DNA of 64,000 nt. Source: Phenylobacterium sp. J367. GTDB taxonomy: Bacteria; Pseudomonadota; Alphaproteobacteria; Caulobacterales; Caulobacteraceae. Positions within the stretch are counted from its first letter, which is position 1, and each line of letters begins with the position of its first letter. The notes beneath the pieces are model-generated. The model was not told the DNA's origin. It did no database searches and saw nothing but the letters and a program-made list of their open reading frames with translations. The position numbers were made by a program, and so were the translations under genes. Shown here in pieces: positions 10,500-19,266 of this stretch. The stretch is from the NCBI RefSeq assembly GCF_024699985.1, contig NZ_JAJONA010000001.1, positions 4,036,501-4,100,500 on the forward strand, read 5' to 3'.

Positions 10500-10721
10500 A
10501 TGGTCCAATACGCGGTCACCCTGAAGGATGGGGACTGGACTGTCTTCTGCGACGGAGCGCCGCTTGAGCGCGGCCTGTCGCGCTCGGCGGCCATTCAGAT
10601 GGCGCGCGACCTCGCGTTCGACGCGGAGGAACGCGGCGAGCAGGTCGAACTTCTCATTCAGGGATACTACGGCGAGATGTCCCGCCGCATGAGCGGCGGG
10701 GGACAGCTGAGCCCGCCTTAG
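10500..10721 (+). CDS. Small conserved hypothetical protein (DUF2188-like)
   Basis: A 73-residue soluble protein: MVQYAVTLKDGDWTVFCDG, then an AIQMARDLAFDAEERGEQVELLIQ helix-strand. A strand pair, then a helix carrying alanine and arginine, then a strand resembles the small DUF2188-type fold, but I cannot confirm the family. The ATG at 10500 is preferred to an in-frame TTG at 10464. Its stop overlaps the end of convergent DUF6481 by 4 bp. Confidence 0.55.
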   Translation: MVQYAVTLKDGDWTVFCDGAPLERGLSRSAAIQMARDLAFDAEERGEQVELLIQGYYGEMSRRMSGGGQLSPP

Positions 10722-11080
10722 CGGCGGGCCGCCGACTTGGCTTCGCGCTTGGCGCGGGCCTGGGCCTTGGCTTCCGCCTTGCGCGCCTTGCGCTCGTCGC
10801 GCTTCATCGCGAGCTGAAGCTCCTCGTCGTTGGCGATCGCCTCGGCGCGCGCCGCAGCGGCCTGCTCGGCCTGGACGCGGGCGGCTTCCTTCTCGGCGGC
10901 GCGCTTGGCGCGGACCTCTTCCAGCTCGCGCGCCTTGCGCTGAGCCCGGGTCTCGAACCGGCCCTCGGCCTCGACCGCCTGGACCATCGGCTTGGGCTTG
11001 AACTTCTCGAGCAGCGCCTTCCGCGCCGCAGCCTGGGACTCCAGCCTTTCGCTGAAGCCACCGATCTTCATTTCTCGCAT
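10718..11080 (-). CDS. DUF6481 family protein
   Basis: A 120-residue, highly charged Ala/Lys/Glu/Arg-rich protein, predicted to be one long helix. The N-terminus GFSERLESQAAARKALLEKFKPKP followed by QRKARELEEVRAKRAAEKEAAR is typical of alphaproteobacterial DUF6481 proteins. Function is unknown; RNA or nucleic-acid association is only a guess from the basic C-terminus. An alternative ATG lies three codons inside (11071). Confidence 0.75.
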   Translation of the reverse strand: MREMKIGGFSERLESQAAARKALLEKFKPKPMVQAVEAEGRFETRAQRKARELEEVRAKRAAEKEAARVQAEQAAAARAEAIANDEELQLAMKRDERKARKAEAKAQARAKREAKSAARR

Positions 11081-11110
11081 CGGGACTTTCTAGGTGGGGA
11101 AACACAAAGT

Positions 11111-11138
11111 TGGTCCGCGGGAAAACCCCCGCGGACCA
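11111..11138 (-). terminator. Hairpin terminator downstream of ndk
   Basis: An 11-bp perfect stem (TGGTCCGCGGG with its complement) around a 6-nt loop, starting 16 bp past the ndk stop. On the minus strand it is followed by the T-rich ACTTTGTGTT, an imperfect uridine tract. It separates ndk from the DUF6481 gene. Confidence 0.6.
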
Positions 11139-11153
11139 GATCGGGTTGCCGGA

Positions 11154-11573
11154 TCAGCCGACGATTTCGGCGTCCGTGAAGAACTGTGCGATCTCGATCT
11201 TGGCGTTGTCCTGGCTGTCGGACCCATGGACCGAGTTCTCGCCGACGCTCTCGGCGTAGAGCTTGCGGATGGTGCCGTCAGCGGCCTGGGCGGGGTTCGT
11301 CGCGCCCATCACTTCGCGGTACTTGGCGACGGCGTTGTCGCCCTCGAGGACCTGCACGACGACAGGCTCGGAGATCATGAAGTCCACGAGCTCGCCGAAG
11401 AACGGGCGCTCCTTGTGGACGTCGTAGAACTGCTCCGCCTGCTGGCGGGTCATGCGGATGCGCTTCTGGGCGACGATCCGCAGGCCGGCGTCCTCGATCA
11501 CCGCATTGACCTTGCCGGTCAGGTTGCGACGCGTCGCGTCCGGCTTGATGATCGAGAAGGTGCGTTCGGTCAT
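11154..11573 (-). CDS. ndk: Nucleoside diphosphate kinase
   Basis: Transfers the gamma phosphate between nucleoside tri- and diphosphates through a phospho-His intermediate. The 139-residue protein has TFSIIKPDATRRN at the N-terminus and NSVHGSDSQDNAKIEIAQFF at the C-terminus, where the HGSD histidine is the catalytic residue. Length and motifs are normal. Confidence 0.97.
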   Translation of the reverse strand: MTERTFSIIKPDATRRNLTGKVNAVIEDAGLRIVAQKRIRMTRQQAEQFYDVHKERPFFGELVDFMISEPVVVQVLEGDNAVAKYREVMGATNPAQAADGTIRKLYAESVGENSVHGSDSQDNAKIEIAQFFTDAEIVG

Positions 11574-11798
11574 GGTGTTGTTCTTGGTCTCTCAGGACTG
11601 GGGGAGGCCGCAGCGGCGCCGCGGAAAGTGGCGGGCTCTATAAACGCTCGCCCCCGCCTCGCCAAGGCGCCAGCGGTCTGCTAAGAGCCCGCCCGGCCAA
11701 GTGGCGGCGCGGCTCCTGACATTCAAGCCCTGGCCTTCTCCACATACGCGATCCGGCGAGGGCTGGTCCGCGCCCGCAACTCCTGCCCGTCGTTTGTC

Positions 11799-13676
11799 AT
11801 GCTTCAGATCCAGAACCTCGTCTTCGACGCCTGGGGCCGCCGGTTCTTCGACCAGGCGAGCGTCAGCCTTCCGAAGGACGCCAAGGTCGGCCTCGTGGGC
11901 CGCAACGGTGTCGGCAAGTCGACCCTCTTCAAGCTGATCCTCGGCCAGCTCGTCCTGGGCTCGGGCGAGATCGGCCTGCCCCGGCAGGCGCGAATCGGCT
12001 CCGTCGACCAGGAGCATCCGGCGACGCCCGTGCCGCTGCTCGACACCGTGTTGGCCGCCGACCTCGAGCGTTCGAGCCTGCTTGCGCGGCTGGAGACCGC
12101 CGCGCCGGAGGAGTTGGGCGACATCTACACCCGGCTGATCGAGATCGACGCCGACCGCGCGCCGTCGCGCGCCGCCGAGATCCTGGCGGGCCTGGGCTTC
12201 GCCAACGAGGACCTGGCGCGGCCGATGGCGGAGTTCTCGGGCGGCTGGCGGATGCGGGTGGCCCTGGCGGCCTCGCTGTTCGCCGAGCCGGACCTGCTGC
12301 TGCTCGACGAGCCCACCAACTACCTCGACCTGGAAGGCGCGCTCTGGCTGGAGGCGCGGCTGCGGAAGTACCCGCACACCGCCATCGTCATCAGCCACGA
12401 CCGCGAGCTGCTGAACAATTCGGTCGACCACATCCTCCACCTGAAGGACGGCAAGTTGGAGCTCTACTCCGGCGGCTATGACAGCTTCGAGCGCCAACTC
12501 ACCGAGAAGCTCAGGCTGCAGGAAGCCAACCGGGTGAAGATCGAGGCAAAGCGGGCGCACATGCAGTCCTTCGTCGACCGCTTCAAGGCCAAGGCGTCGA
12601 AGGCCCGGCAGGCGCAGTCGCGCATGAAGGCGATCGCCAAGCTGCCGCCAGTCTCCGCGGTGATCGAGGAGCACGTGGCGCCCTTCACCCTGCCCTCGCC
12701 CGAGCGACCCCTGCCCCCGCCGCTGATCCGCGTGGAGGGCGCGGCCGTGGGCTACGGCGACGCGCCGATCCTGAAGCGGCTGGACCTGCGGCTCGACCTC
12801 GACGACCGCATCGGCCTCCTGGGCGTCAACGGCGCCGGCAAGTCGACCTTCGCCAAGCTGGTGGCCGGCGCGCTGACGGTGGAGAGCGGCCACCTGCATC
12901 GCAGCGGCCGGCTCAAGGTGGGCTGGTTCCACCAGCACCAGATCGAGGCCATGGACCCCACGGACACTCCGCTGGAGATCATGCGCCGCGCCCTGCCCCA
13001 GTCCACCGAGAGCCAGAGGCGCTCGAAGCTGGCCCAGTTCGGCCTGGGCTTCGAGAAGCAGGACACCACGGTCTCCAACCTCTCCGGCGGCGAGCGGGCG
13101 CGGCTGCTGCTCAACATGGTGGCCATGGAGGCGCCGCACCTCCTGATCCTCGACGAGCCGACCAACCACCTGGACATCGACAGCCGCCGCGCCCTGCTGG
13201 ACGCGCTGAACGACTACGAGGGCGCGGTGATCCTGATCACCCACGACCGCTCGCTGATGGAGCTGGTCGCCGACCGCCTGTGGCTGGCGGCGGACGGGAC
13301 CATCAAACCGTTCGACGGGGACCTCGAGGACTACGCCCGCTTCGTGCTGGACCGTGCCCGGGTCGCGGCCCGCGCGCCGACCCAGGTGAAGGCCGAGGCC
13401 CCGCCGCCTCCGCCGCCCCCGCCGGCCCAGCGACCGAAGGTCCCGACCGGCCCCGCGCGCCGCCGCGCCGAGGCCGCCGAGGCCGCCCTCACCCGGGCGA
13501 CCGAGGCGCTCGCGCAGATCGACCAGGCGCTGACGGATCCGCAGGTGTTCACCAGGGATCCCCAGAAGGCGGCCGAACTCGGACGCCGCCGCGAGCAGGC
13601 CCAGGCCGCGGTCAACGCCGCCGAGCTGGAATGGCTGGAGGCCCAGGAAGCCTACGAGGCGCTGCAGGTCGGCTGA
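11799..13676 (+). CDS. ABC-F family ATP-binding protein (Uup/EttA-like)
   Basis: A 625-residue soluble protein with two ABC ATPase domains and no membrane segments. The first has Walker A GRNGVGKST (~residue 34), signature LSGGWRMR-like FSGGWRM and Walker B LLLLDEPTNYLDL. The second has GVNGAGKST, LSGGERARLL and LLILDEPTNHLDI. The interdomain linker is charged. The tail contains a proline-rich run (about residues 530-545), then a coiled coil, as in Uup-like members. ABC-F proteins act on the ribosome or on DNA rather than in transport. The subtype is uncertain. Confidence 0.93.
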   Translation: MLQIQNLVFDAWGRRFFDQASVSLPKDAKVGLVGRNGVGKSTLFKLILGQLVLGSGEIGLPRQARIGSVDQEHPATPVPLLDTVLAADLERSSLLARLETAAPEELGDIYTRLIEIDADRAPSRAAEILAGLGFANEDLARPMAEFSGGWRMRVALAASLFAEPDLLLLDEPTNYLDLEGALWLEARLRKYPHTAIVISHDRELLNNSVDHILHLKDGKLELYSGGYDSFERQLTEKLRLQEANRVKIEAKRAHMQSFVDRFKAKASKARQAQSRMKAIAKLPPVSAVIEEHVAPFTLPSPERPLPPPLIRVEGAAVGYGDAPILKRLDLRLDLDDRIGLLGVNGAGKSTFAKLVAGALTVESGHLHRSGRLKVGWFHQHQIEAMDPTDTPLEIMRRALPQSTESQRRSKLAQFGLGFEKQDTTVSNLSGGERARLLLNMVAMEAPHLLILDEPTNHLDIDSRRALLDALNDYEGAVILITHDRSLMELVADRLWLAADGTIKPFDGDLEDYARFVLDRARVAARAPTQVKAEAPPPPPPPPAQRPKVPTGPARRRAEAAEAALTRATEALAQIDQALTDPQVFTRDPQKAAELGRRREQAQAAVNAAELEWLEAQEAYEALQVG

Positions 13677-13721
13677 CGGAACCTGCGCCGCCCTGACCGG
13701 TTCAGCCCGCCGGGTGCAGGA

Positions 13722-14861
13722 GTGCGGCGGCGGATGGCGAGAACCCTCAGGAAGATAGTGCCCTGGCTGGCGCTCGCGGGCGTGGCGCTGCTGCCGACGC
13801 GGGCCGGACCCCGGCGCCCGCGCGACACGGCGGCCGAACGCCCGACGCGCCCGGCCTCGGCGCTCAAGGACGCGCCCGCGTCCGACCGCGACACGCTCGA
13901 ACCCAGCGAGATGTTCGACGCCGCGCGCGGCCGGCTGGCCGAGGCGCCGCAGGACATCCCGGCGCCGGGCTGGAAGGACATCCTGATCCGCACCGGCAAG
14001 GAGTTCTCCGAGGACCAGGTTCCCCTGGTGGCCGCCGGTTTCACGTTCTACGCCCTGCTGGCGATGTTCCCGGCCCTGGCGTCCTTCGTGGCGCTCTACG
14101 GCCTGTTCGCCGACGTCGCCCAGGTGCAGGACCACCTCCAGGCGCTGACGGTGGTCATCCCCGCCGACATGCTGCGGTTCGTGGGCGAGCAGATGATGCG
14201 GATCTCCGCGGCGAGCGAAGGCGGGCTGTCGCTGGCCTTCGTGGGCGGCCTGCTGCTCTCGGTGTGGAGCGCCAGCGGGGCCACCCGCGCGCTGATCACC
14301 GCCATGAACATCGCCTACGACGAGGTCGAGAAGCGAGGCTTCGTCCGCAGGACGTTGATTTCACTGGCGTTCACGCTCGGCTTCCTGGCGTTCGGTCTCT
14401 GCGCCGTCGCCGTCATCGCCGCGCCGCCGGCCATCGAGCGCGTCCTGGGGCCCTCGACGGCCTTCGGCTTCCGCCTGGTGACCTGGCCCGTGCTGCTGGC
14501 CGCGCTGGGGACCGGCCTCGCCCTGCTCTACCGCTTCGGACCGAGCCGCGACCAGGCCCGGTGGCGCTGGATCAGCTGGGGCAGCGCCGTGGCGCTCGTG
14601 CTGTGGATGGCCGCCTCGGCGGCGTTCTCGGTCTATGTGGCCAACTTCGCCCACTACGAGCGGACCTACGGGTCGCTGGGGGCGGCGGTCGGCTTCATGA
14701 TGTGGATGTACGTGTCCGGCCAGGTGATCCTGCTGGGCGCCGAACTGAACTCGGAGATCGAGCATCAGACGGCGAAGGACACCACCGTAGGGCCGGAGAA
14801 GCCGCTGGGCGCGCGGGGCGCCGTCATGGCGGACACGGTGGGCGCGAAGCAGGGGCGCTGA
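13722..14861 (+). CDS. YihY/BrkB family inner-membrane protein
   Basis: About 379 residues. A variable N-terminus is followed by the family core GWKDILIRTGKEFSEDQVPLVAAGFTFYALLAMFPAL and five or six transmembrane segments, ending with SLGAAVGFMMWMYVSGQVILLGAELNSEIE, the YihY C-terminal signature. GTG at 13722 is used; an ATG at 13737 is equally possible. The function of the family is not settled; it is often annotated wrongly as RNase BN. Confidence 0.9.
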   Translation: MRRRMARTLRKIVPWLALAGVALLPTRAGPRRPRDTAAERPTRPASALKDAPASDRDTLEPSEMFDAARGRLAEAPQDIPAPGWKDILIRTGKEFSEDQVPLVAAGFTFYALLAMFPALASFVALYGLFADVAQVQDHLQALTVVIPADMLRFVGEQMMRISAASEGGLSLAFVGGLLLSVWSASGATRALITAMNIAYDEVEKRGFVRRTLISLAFTLGFLAFGLCAVAVIAAPPAIERVLGPSTAFGFRLVTWPVLLAALGTGLALLYRFGPSRDQARWRWISWGSAVALVLWMAASAAFSVYVANFAHYERTYGSLGAAVGFMMWMYVSGQVILLGAELNSEIEHQTAKDTTVGPEKPLGARGAVMADTVGAKQGR

Positions 14862-14880
14862 GCGCCCCCGCCCGCCGACG

Positions 14881-15168
14881 TCAGGTGATGTGCTTCGGGC
14901 TGATCGGATCCGAACCCGGGAAGGTCTCCTCGATGGCCTCGTCGAGCAGGGCTTCCTGCCGGTCCTCGGCGCAGGCTTCCTTCTCGGCCAGCTGATCGTG
15001 CTTCTCGCCCTCCGCCAGCGGCTCGGCCGGGCGGGAATGCGGCGCATCGATATGGCGGTGCTCGTCCAGCGGCTTGCTTTGGCCGTCGACGGCCATGTCG
15101 GCGTTGGCGCCGCTGGAGCCATGGGTGAAGGCCCGCTTGGCCTCTTCTTCCGTCTGCTTATGGGGCAT
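14881..15168 (-). CDS. Small acidic hypothetical protein
   Basis: A 95-residue hydrophilic, probably disordered protein. Near the C-terminus it carries EETFPGSDPIS, a motif that recurs (as AFPASDPPS-like sequence) in small stress-associated proteins of alphaproteobacteria. No catalytic or binding residues stand out. It sits next to the PHA-granule protein gene on the same strand. Confidence 0.6.
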   Translation of the reverse strand: MPHKQTEEEAKRAFTHGSSGANADMAVDGQSKPLDEHRHIDAPHSRPAEPLAEGEKHDQLAEKEACAEDRQEALLDEAIEETFPGSDPISPKHIT

Positions 15169-15225
15169 CGAAACGTTCCTCGTTGACTTGACTGTAGAAC
15201 CCCCGGCGACAGGGACGGTTGCCGG

Positions 15226-15537
15226 CTACTTCTTCTCCAGGAGGATCTGGCCCTCCTTCTGGAGACGCCCCTTGAGCTTGCCGGCGATCATGCCGAGCAG
15301 GTTGGGCAGCAGGACCTCCAGACGGACCACGGTCTCCTCCACATCGATGGAGCCGGAGATCGCCTGGCCCATCGCCTGGAGGGCGAAGTTCAGCCGGTCG
15401 CCGTCCCAGCTCTTGGTGAAGGCGCCCGCGGCCGCGCCCATCTGGGTGGAGAAGCGGGTGAAACCCTCCTCGATGCGGCGGCGGGCCTCGGCGCGGCCGA
15501 GCTCGTGGGGGATGTTGACGGTGATCGCCTTGCTCAT
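15226..15537 (-). CDS. Polyhydroxyalkanoic acid system family protein
   Basis: A 103-residue protein: AITVNIPHELGRAEARRRIEEGF at the N-terminus and VRLEVLLPNLLGMIAGKLKGRLQKEGQILLEKK at the C-terminus. This matches the small family annotated as PHA granule region/regulatory proteins. It has an alpha/beta fold and no transmembrane segment. The ATG at 15537 is chosen over one five codons upstream because the conserved strand begins at once. Function is inferred from the family only. Confidence 0.75.
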   Translation of the reverse strand: MSKAITVNIPHELGRAEARRRIEEGFTRFSTQMGAAAGAFTKSWDGDRLNFALQAMGQAISGSIDVEETVVRLEVLLPNLLGMIAGKLKGRLQKEGQILLEKK

Positions 15538-15620
15538 GACGATCCAACGCACAGGCGGCGCTCAGGGGTTCCGAACCGGCCGCAAGGCCCCTAGGGTCGG
15601 CGCAGGGAGGACAAACCGGC

Positions 15621-16034
15621 GTGAGTGAAGATCGTAGCCTGTTCGGGGATGGGCGCTATCCCGAGGCCGGGCCGCTCGCCGTCATGGCGCGCCTGTCCCT
15701 GCTGGGCGCGGGCCTGGCCATCATCGTCGCCAAGTTCCTGCCGAGCGAGCTCGTGCCGGACTTCGTCCGCTCGCCGAACCTGCAGCACTTCGCGGCCTTC
15801 TATGTGCTGACCCTGTGCGCGCTCGCCGCCATGCCGCGGACGAGGCTCAGGACCGTGGCGGCCGGCGTCGGCGCCTTCGCCACGGTCCTGGAAGCGCTGC
15901 ATCTCCTGAGCGGCGCCGCCCTGGCCCCGCTCATGGACAACTGGGTGGCCGACCTGGGCGGGCTGGCCGCCGCGACGGCGCCCATCGTCGTCGAGCGCTT
16001 CCGCCGGCGGTTCCCGCGGGCGACCGGCGCCTAG
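15621..16034 (+). CDS. VanZ-like small membrane protein
   Basis: A 137-residue protein with GTG start and four predicted transmembrane helices. The middle helix carries NLQHFAAFYVLTLCALAA and the last LMDNWVADLGGLAAATAPIVV, resembling the VanZ-like HxxxFxxL and DxxxNxxG patterns. The role is unknown. Its stop shares a CTAG with the convergent BON gene. Confidence 0.65.
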   Translation: MSEDRSLFGDGRYPEAGPLAVMARLSLLGAGLAIIVAKFLPSELVPDFVRSPNLQHFAAFYVLTLCALAAMPRTRLRTVAAGVGAFATVLEALHLLSGAALAPLMDNWVADLGGLAAATAPIVVERFRRRFPRATGA

Positions 16035-16639
16035 AGAAAGGTCCAGCCGCCCCGGTCACGGACGCGCAGGTTGTTCTGCACGTGCCGGACGCCGTCGATG
16101 TCGGCGATGTCCTCGATCCGGCGCCGGTCCTCCTTGCGGCGGACCGTGCCGTTGAGCGTGACCTCCCGGTCTTCGACGATCACCTCGACGTCACGGAGGT
16201 CGAGCCGGCGTTCGTCCTCCAGGCGCTCGACGATCACCGCCCAGAGCACGCGGTCCGAAGAGCCCCGGCGGCGGGGAGAACGGTCCTCGGCCGGGCGGCC
16301 GCCGAACAGGCCGCCGGTGCGTTCGCGCCAGGACCGGCCCTCGTCGCGGCGGTAGTCGCCGTCGTCCATCCGCCGCACGTAGTCGGGGTCGTCGGCCGAG
16401 AAGCGGCGGTAGGCGGCGCCGCGGTCGCGGTCGTAGGCGTAGTCCTTGGAATAGTCGGCCTGGCCGTAATCGTCGCGCCGGACGTCCGGCTCGGCGTCCG
16501 CACGGTAGCCGGCCCGGCGCTGCGGGTCGTAGCCATAGTCGGTGGAGTAGTCCGCCTGGCCGAAATCGTCGCGCCCCGCCGGACGCTCCTGGCGCTCCCA
16601 GCGCCCGTCGTCACGTTGCCGCCAATCTTCGCGCGCCAT
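16031..16639 (-). CDS. BON-domain protein with tyrosine/aspartate-rich repeats
   Basis: A 202-residue soluble protein with no signal peptide. The N-terminal half is low complexity: two near-identical units FGQADYSTDYGYD and YGQADYSKDYAYD (about residues 26 and 58), amid Arg/Asp/Tyr-rich sequence. The C-terminal ~75 residues form a BON domain (VEVIVEDREVTLNGTVRRKEDRRRIEDIADIDGV). BON domains bind phospholipid or other ligands and are common in envelope stress proteins. A lone BON domain on a disordered cytoplasmic leader is unusual. Confidence 0.8.
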   Translation of the reverse strand: MAREDWRQRDDGRWERQERPAGRDDFGQADYSTDYGYDPQRRAGYRADAEPDVRRDDYGQADYSKDYAYDRDRGAAYRRFSADDPDYVRRMDDGDYRRDEGRSWRERTGGLFGGRPAEDRSPRRRGSSDRVLWAVIVERLEDERRLDLRDVEVIVEDREVTLNGTVRRKEDRRRIEDIADIDGVRHVQNNLRVRDRGGWTFL

Positions 16640-16745
16640 GGGTTATCCTCCTCGTCGTCTAAGCGGTCCGCGGAGAAACCTCAGCCGTGGGCTTCGGTTC
16701 CCCCCATGTCGTGACGCCGTCGCCGACTCCTGAGACACCAGAGGC

Positions 16746-17804
16746 GTGCGGAAGCCCCTTTCACCACCGGACCGTGCCGTCCCGGTCGCCGATCACCCGA
16801 TCGAGGACGACATCGTCCAGGCCCTGCCCGGCCGCGAGACCAGCCTCCGCACCCTGATCTGGCGCTGGACGCTCCGGCTTGTGCCCCTGGTGCTGCTGTC
16901 GGCCGCCGCCCTGGTGCTCTGGCGGCAGTACCAGGACCTGAGCCTCGCCGATGTCGCCCTGGAGATCCGTCGCTGGGGCCCCGGCGCGATCCTCGCCGCC
17001 CTGGCGCTGTCGGCGGTGAGCTTCCTGCTCATGGGCGTGGTGGAGAAGGTCGGGCTCCGCTGGATGGGGGCCAACCTGCCATGGGGCCGGACACTGGCCA
17101 CCACCTTCATCGCCAGCGCCATCGCCCATTCGCTGGGCGCCAACCTGCTGGTGTCCGGCGCGGTGCGCGCCCGGCTCTACGACCGGCACGGGATCAAGGT
17201 GAGCCAGGTGGCCGGCGCGACCCTCTTCCAGAGCTTCTCCTTCGTCGTCGGCATCTCGACCCTGGCCGGGCTTGGCCTGCTGCTGGCCAGCCATGATGAG
17301 CTGGCGCGGAGCGCGATCGCCACCCCCGTGGCCCGCGCCACCGGCGCGGTCCTGCTGGCGGGCGTCACCGCCTACATCCTGACGTGCACCTTCCATCGGA
17401 GACCGCTGCACGCCTTCGGGCGGACGCTCGCCCTCCCCTCGCCCGGCACGGCCCTGGTCCAGCTCGTCGTGGGCGCGATCGACAACGCCACCGCGGCGGC
17501 GATCATCTGGATCCTGCTGCCGCCGGGCGCCGTGGATTACCTGGCCTTCGTCGGCGCCTATGCCATCGCGCTGGTCGCGGGCCTCGCATCGACGGTGCCG
17601 GCCGGGGCCGGCGTCTTCGAGAGCATGCTCTCCGCCCTCCTGCCGCGGGCTGCGCCGCCGGCCGCCCTGGCGGCGGCCTTTCTCGGATACCGCCTGAGCT
17701 ACTTCGTCCTGCCGCTGCTGGTGGCCGTAGCGGCGCTTGCCGGCCACACGATGAGCCGCGCCTACCGCGCCCGTCAGAGCCAGCGGGACTCCTTGAAGCG
17801 GTAG
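16746..17804 (+). CDS. UPF0104/lysylphosphatidylglycerol synthase-like membrane protein
   Basis: A 352-residue integral membrane protein with about eight transmembrane helices. The motif stretch AHSLGANLLVSGAVRARLYDRHGI and the later GLASTVPAGAGVFESML match the flippase-like LPG_synthase_TM family. The aminoacyl-transferase half of MprF is absent, so lipid lysylation is not implied; lipid or precursor translocation is possible. GTG start. The 3' end overlaps convergent corA by 31 bp. Confidence 0.8.
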   Translation: MRKPLSPPDRAVPVADHPIEDDIVQALPGRETSLRTLIWRWTLRLVPLVLLSAAALVLWRQYQDLSLADVALEIRRWGPGAILAALALSAVSFLLMGVVEKVGLRWMGANLPWGRTLATTFIASAIAHSLGANLLVSGAVRARLYDRHGIKVSQVAGATLFQSFSFVVGISTLAGLGLLLASHDELARSAIATPVARATGAVLLAGVTAYILTCTFHRRPLHAFGRTLALPSPGTALVQLVVGAIDNATAAAIIWILLPPGAVDYLAFVGAYAIALVAGLASTVPAGAGVFESMLSALLPRAAPPAALAAAFLGYRLSYFVLPLLVAVAALAGHTMSRAYRARQSQRDSLKR

Positions 17805-18745
17805 TAGAGGCCGGCGCAGATCACGGCGATCGCCGCCAGGACGAGATAGTACCCATAGGTCCACTCCAGCTCCGGCATGTGCCTGAAGTTCATGCCGTAG
17901 ATCCCCGCCACCGCGGTCGGCACGGCCAGGATGGCGGCCCAGGCGGCGAGCTTGCGGGTGATCACGCCCTGGCGCTGCTGCTCCAGGAGGTTGGCGACCT
18001 CGAAGACCGAGCCGAGCGCGTCGCGCAGCGTCTCCACCCGCACCGCGACCCGGCGGACGTGATCGAGGACGTCGCGGAAGTAGGGCCGGACCTCCGGGTC
18101 GATGCAGGGCGTGTCGAGGTGCTCCAGCCGGCTGGCCATCTCCTCCATGGGGCCGAGGATGCGGCGGAAGCGCGTGAGCTCGCGGCGCAGCTCGAAGATG
18201 CGGGTGATCTCGGGCCGGCTGAGGAAGCTGTCGAGGGTGCGCTGCTCCATCTCCAGCACCTCTTCCTCGAGCGAATCGACGATCGGCAGGTAGCCGTCGA
18301 CGATGAAGTCGAGGACGGCGTGCAGCACATAGTCGCCGCCATGCGCCAGGAGCCGCGGCGCGGCCTCGAGCTGGGCCCGCAGCGCCGTGTGCGCCCGGGC
18401 CGAGCCATGGCGGACGGTGATGATGTGCTGGGGGCCGACGAAGATGTGGGTCTCGCCGAAGGCGATGTCCTGATCCTCGTCGAGCTGGGCGGTCTTGGCG
18501 ACGACGAACAGCTCGTGGTCGTAGACCTCGGCCTTGGGAATCTGGTGGGCCTTGAGCGCATCCTCGATGGCCAGAGGGTGCAGCCGGAAGTGGTCCGCCA
18601 GGACGCCGAGCTCCTCGGCGGTGGGTTCGTGCAGCCCGATCCAGGCGAACTCGTCGGGCGCGAGCTTCAGGCCTTCCGGCGCGCTCAGCGAGAGGCTGCG
18701 GACCGGCGCCCCGTTCCGGTAGGCGTTGGCGGCGATGACGCTCAT
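17774..18745 (-). CDS. corA: CorA-family divalent cation transporter
   Basis: A 323-residue CorA/ZntB-like channel. The N-terminal cytoplasmic funnel includes HPLAIEDALKAHQIPKAEVYDHELFVV. Two C-terminal transmembrane helices flank the selectivity loop YGMNFRHMPELEW with the signature GMN, and a short basic tail follows. It is expected to take up Mg2+ (or Co2+/Ni2+) as a homopentamer in the inner membrane. The ATG at 18745 is preferred to a TTG two codons upstream. Confidence 0.93.
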   Translation of the reverse strand: MSVIAANAYRNGAPVRSLSLSAPEGLKLAPDEFAWIGLHEPTAEELGVLADHFRLHPLAIEDALKAHQIPKAEVYDHELFVVAKTAQLDEDQDIAFGETHIFVGPQHIITVRHGSARAHTALRAQLEAAPRLLAHGGDYVLHAVLDFIVDGYLPIVDSLEEEVLEMEQRTLDSFLSRPEITRIFELRRELTRFRRILGPMEEMASRLEHLDTPCIDPEVRPYFRDVLDHVRRVAVRVETLRDALGSVFEVANLLEQQRQGVITRKLAAWAAILAVPTAVAGIYGMNFRHMPELEWTYGYYLVLAAIAVICAGLYYRFKESRWL

Positions 18746-18795
18746 GGCCAAGGCCTAGCAGCGCCCAGGGGCCGGACGCCACGCGGCGCGTGAGA

Positions 18796-18960
18796 TCAGG
18801 CCGCGACCTCGCGCCTGGACTCGAACTCCGCCGCCTCGGCCAGCTCGCGCCAGCACTCGGCCAGGTGCAGGTAGCGTCGGCGGTTCGCCTCCTGGCCAAC
18901 CTCCCTGGCTGCGGCTTCATATTCGGCCGCCCGATGGCGGCAGGTCTCTGCGTCGCGCAT
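18796..18960 (-). CDS. Small hypothetical protein
   Basis: A 54-residue helical protein starting MRDAETCRHRAAEYEAAA and ending RREVAA. Similar short Arg/Ala/Glu helical proteins of the form CRxxAxEYxxxAxxxxxxxxRxxYLxLAxxWxxLA are frequent in alphaproteobacteria. Function is unknown. It ends about 50 bp upstream of the corA start, so it does not belong to that transcript's coding region. Confidence 0.6.
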   Translation of the reverse strand: MRDAETCRHRAAEYEAAAREVGQEANRRRYLHLAECWRELAEAAEFESRREVAA

Positions 18961-19266
18961 ATCGCGTGAATGCCAAAGCCGAGCTCCGGTTGCCAGGCCG
19001 CAAGCTCGACCCATTCCGGGCTTCCTCCAGGTTGTATTAATTCGCGCGGCGCGGGGAATATCGCCCCTCGATTTCCTTGCGAAGGGTGATCGAGCGGTAA
19101 GCGGGCAGAGCCGTAGATATCGCCCGCAGCCGGCTACGTCCCCCAGACAGGGAGCCGGCCGCCCGACCGGGGGCGTTATCCCCGGCGCTTCTCCCTCCCC
19201 GTCTCGCGCCGCTTGTCCGGACCCCGCGAACCCGGCTAGGCCTTCGCGCGCAAAGTGGAGGAATAG
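18961..19266. other. Intergenic region (divergent)
   Basis: A gap of about 306 bp between the small hypothetical gene and the DUF885 gene, which point away from each other. I see no tRNA, no convincing promoter and no coding signal. GGAGGA lies just before the ATG at 19267 and is a good ribosome binding site for the DUF885 gene. Confidence 0.5.

Noticed and set aside
11592..14135. Long antisense open frames, such as one opposite the ABC-F gene
   Set aside because: They arise from high third-position GC in the real gene on the other strand. They have no starts with ribosome binding sites and carry repetitive Arg/Ala/Gly/Val composition without family motifs.
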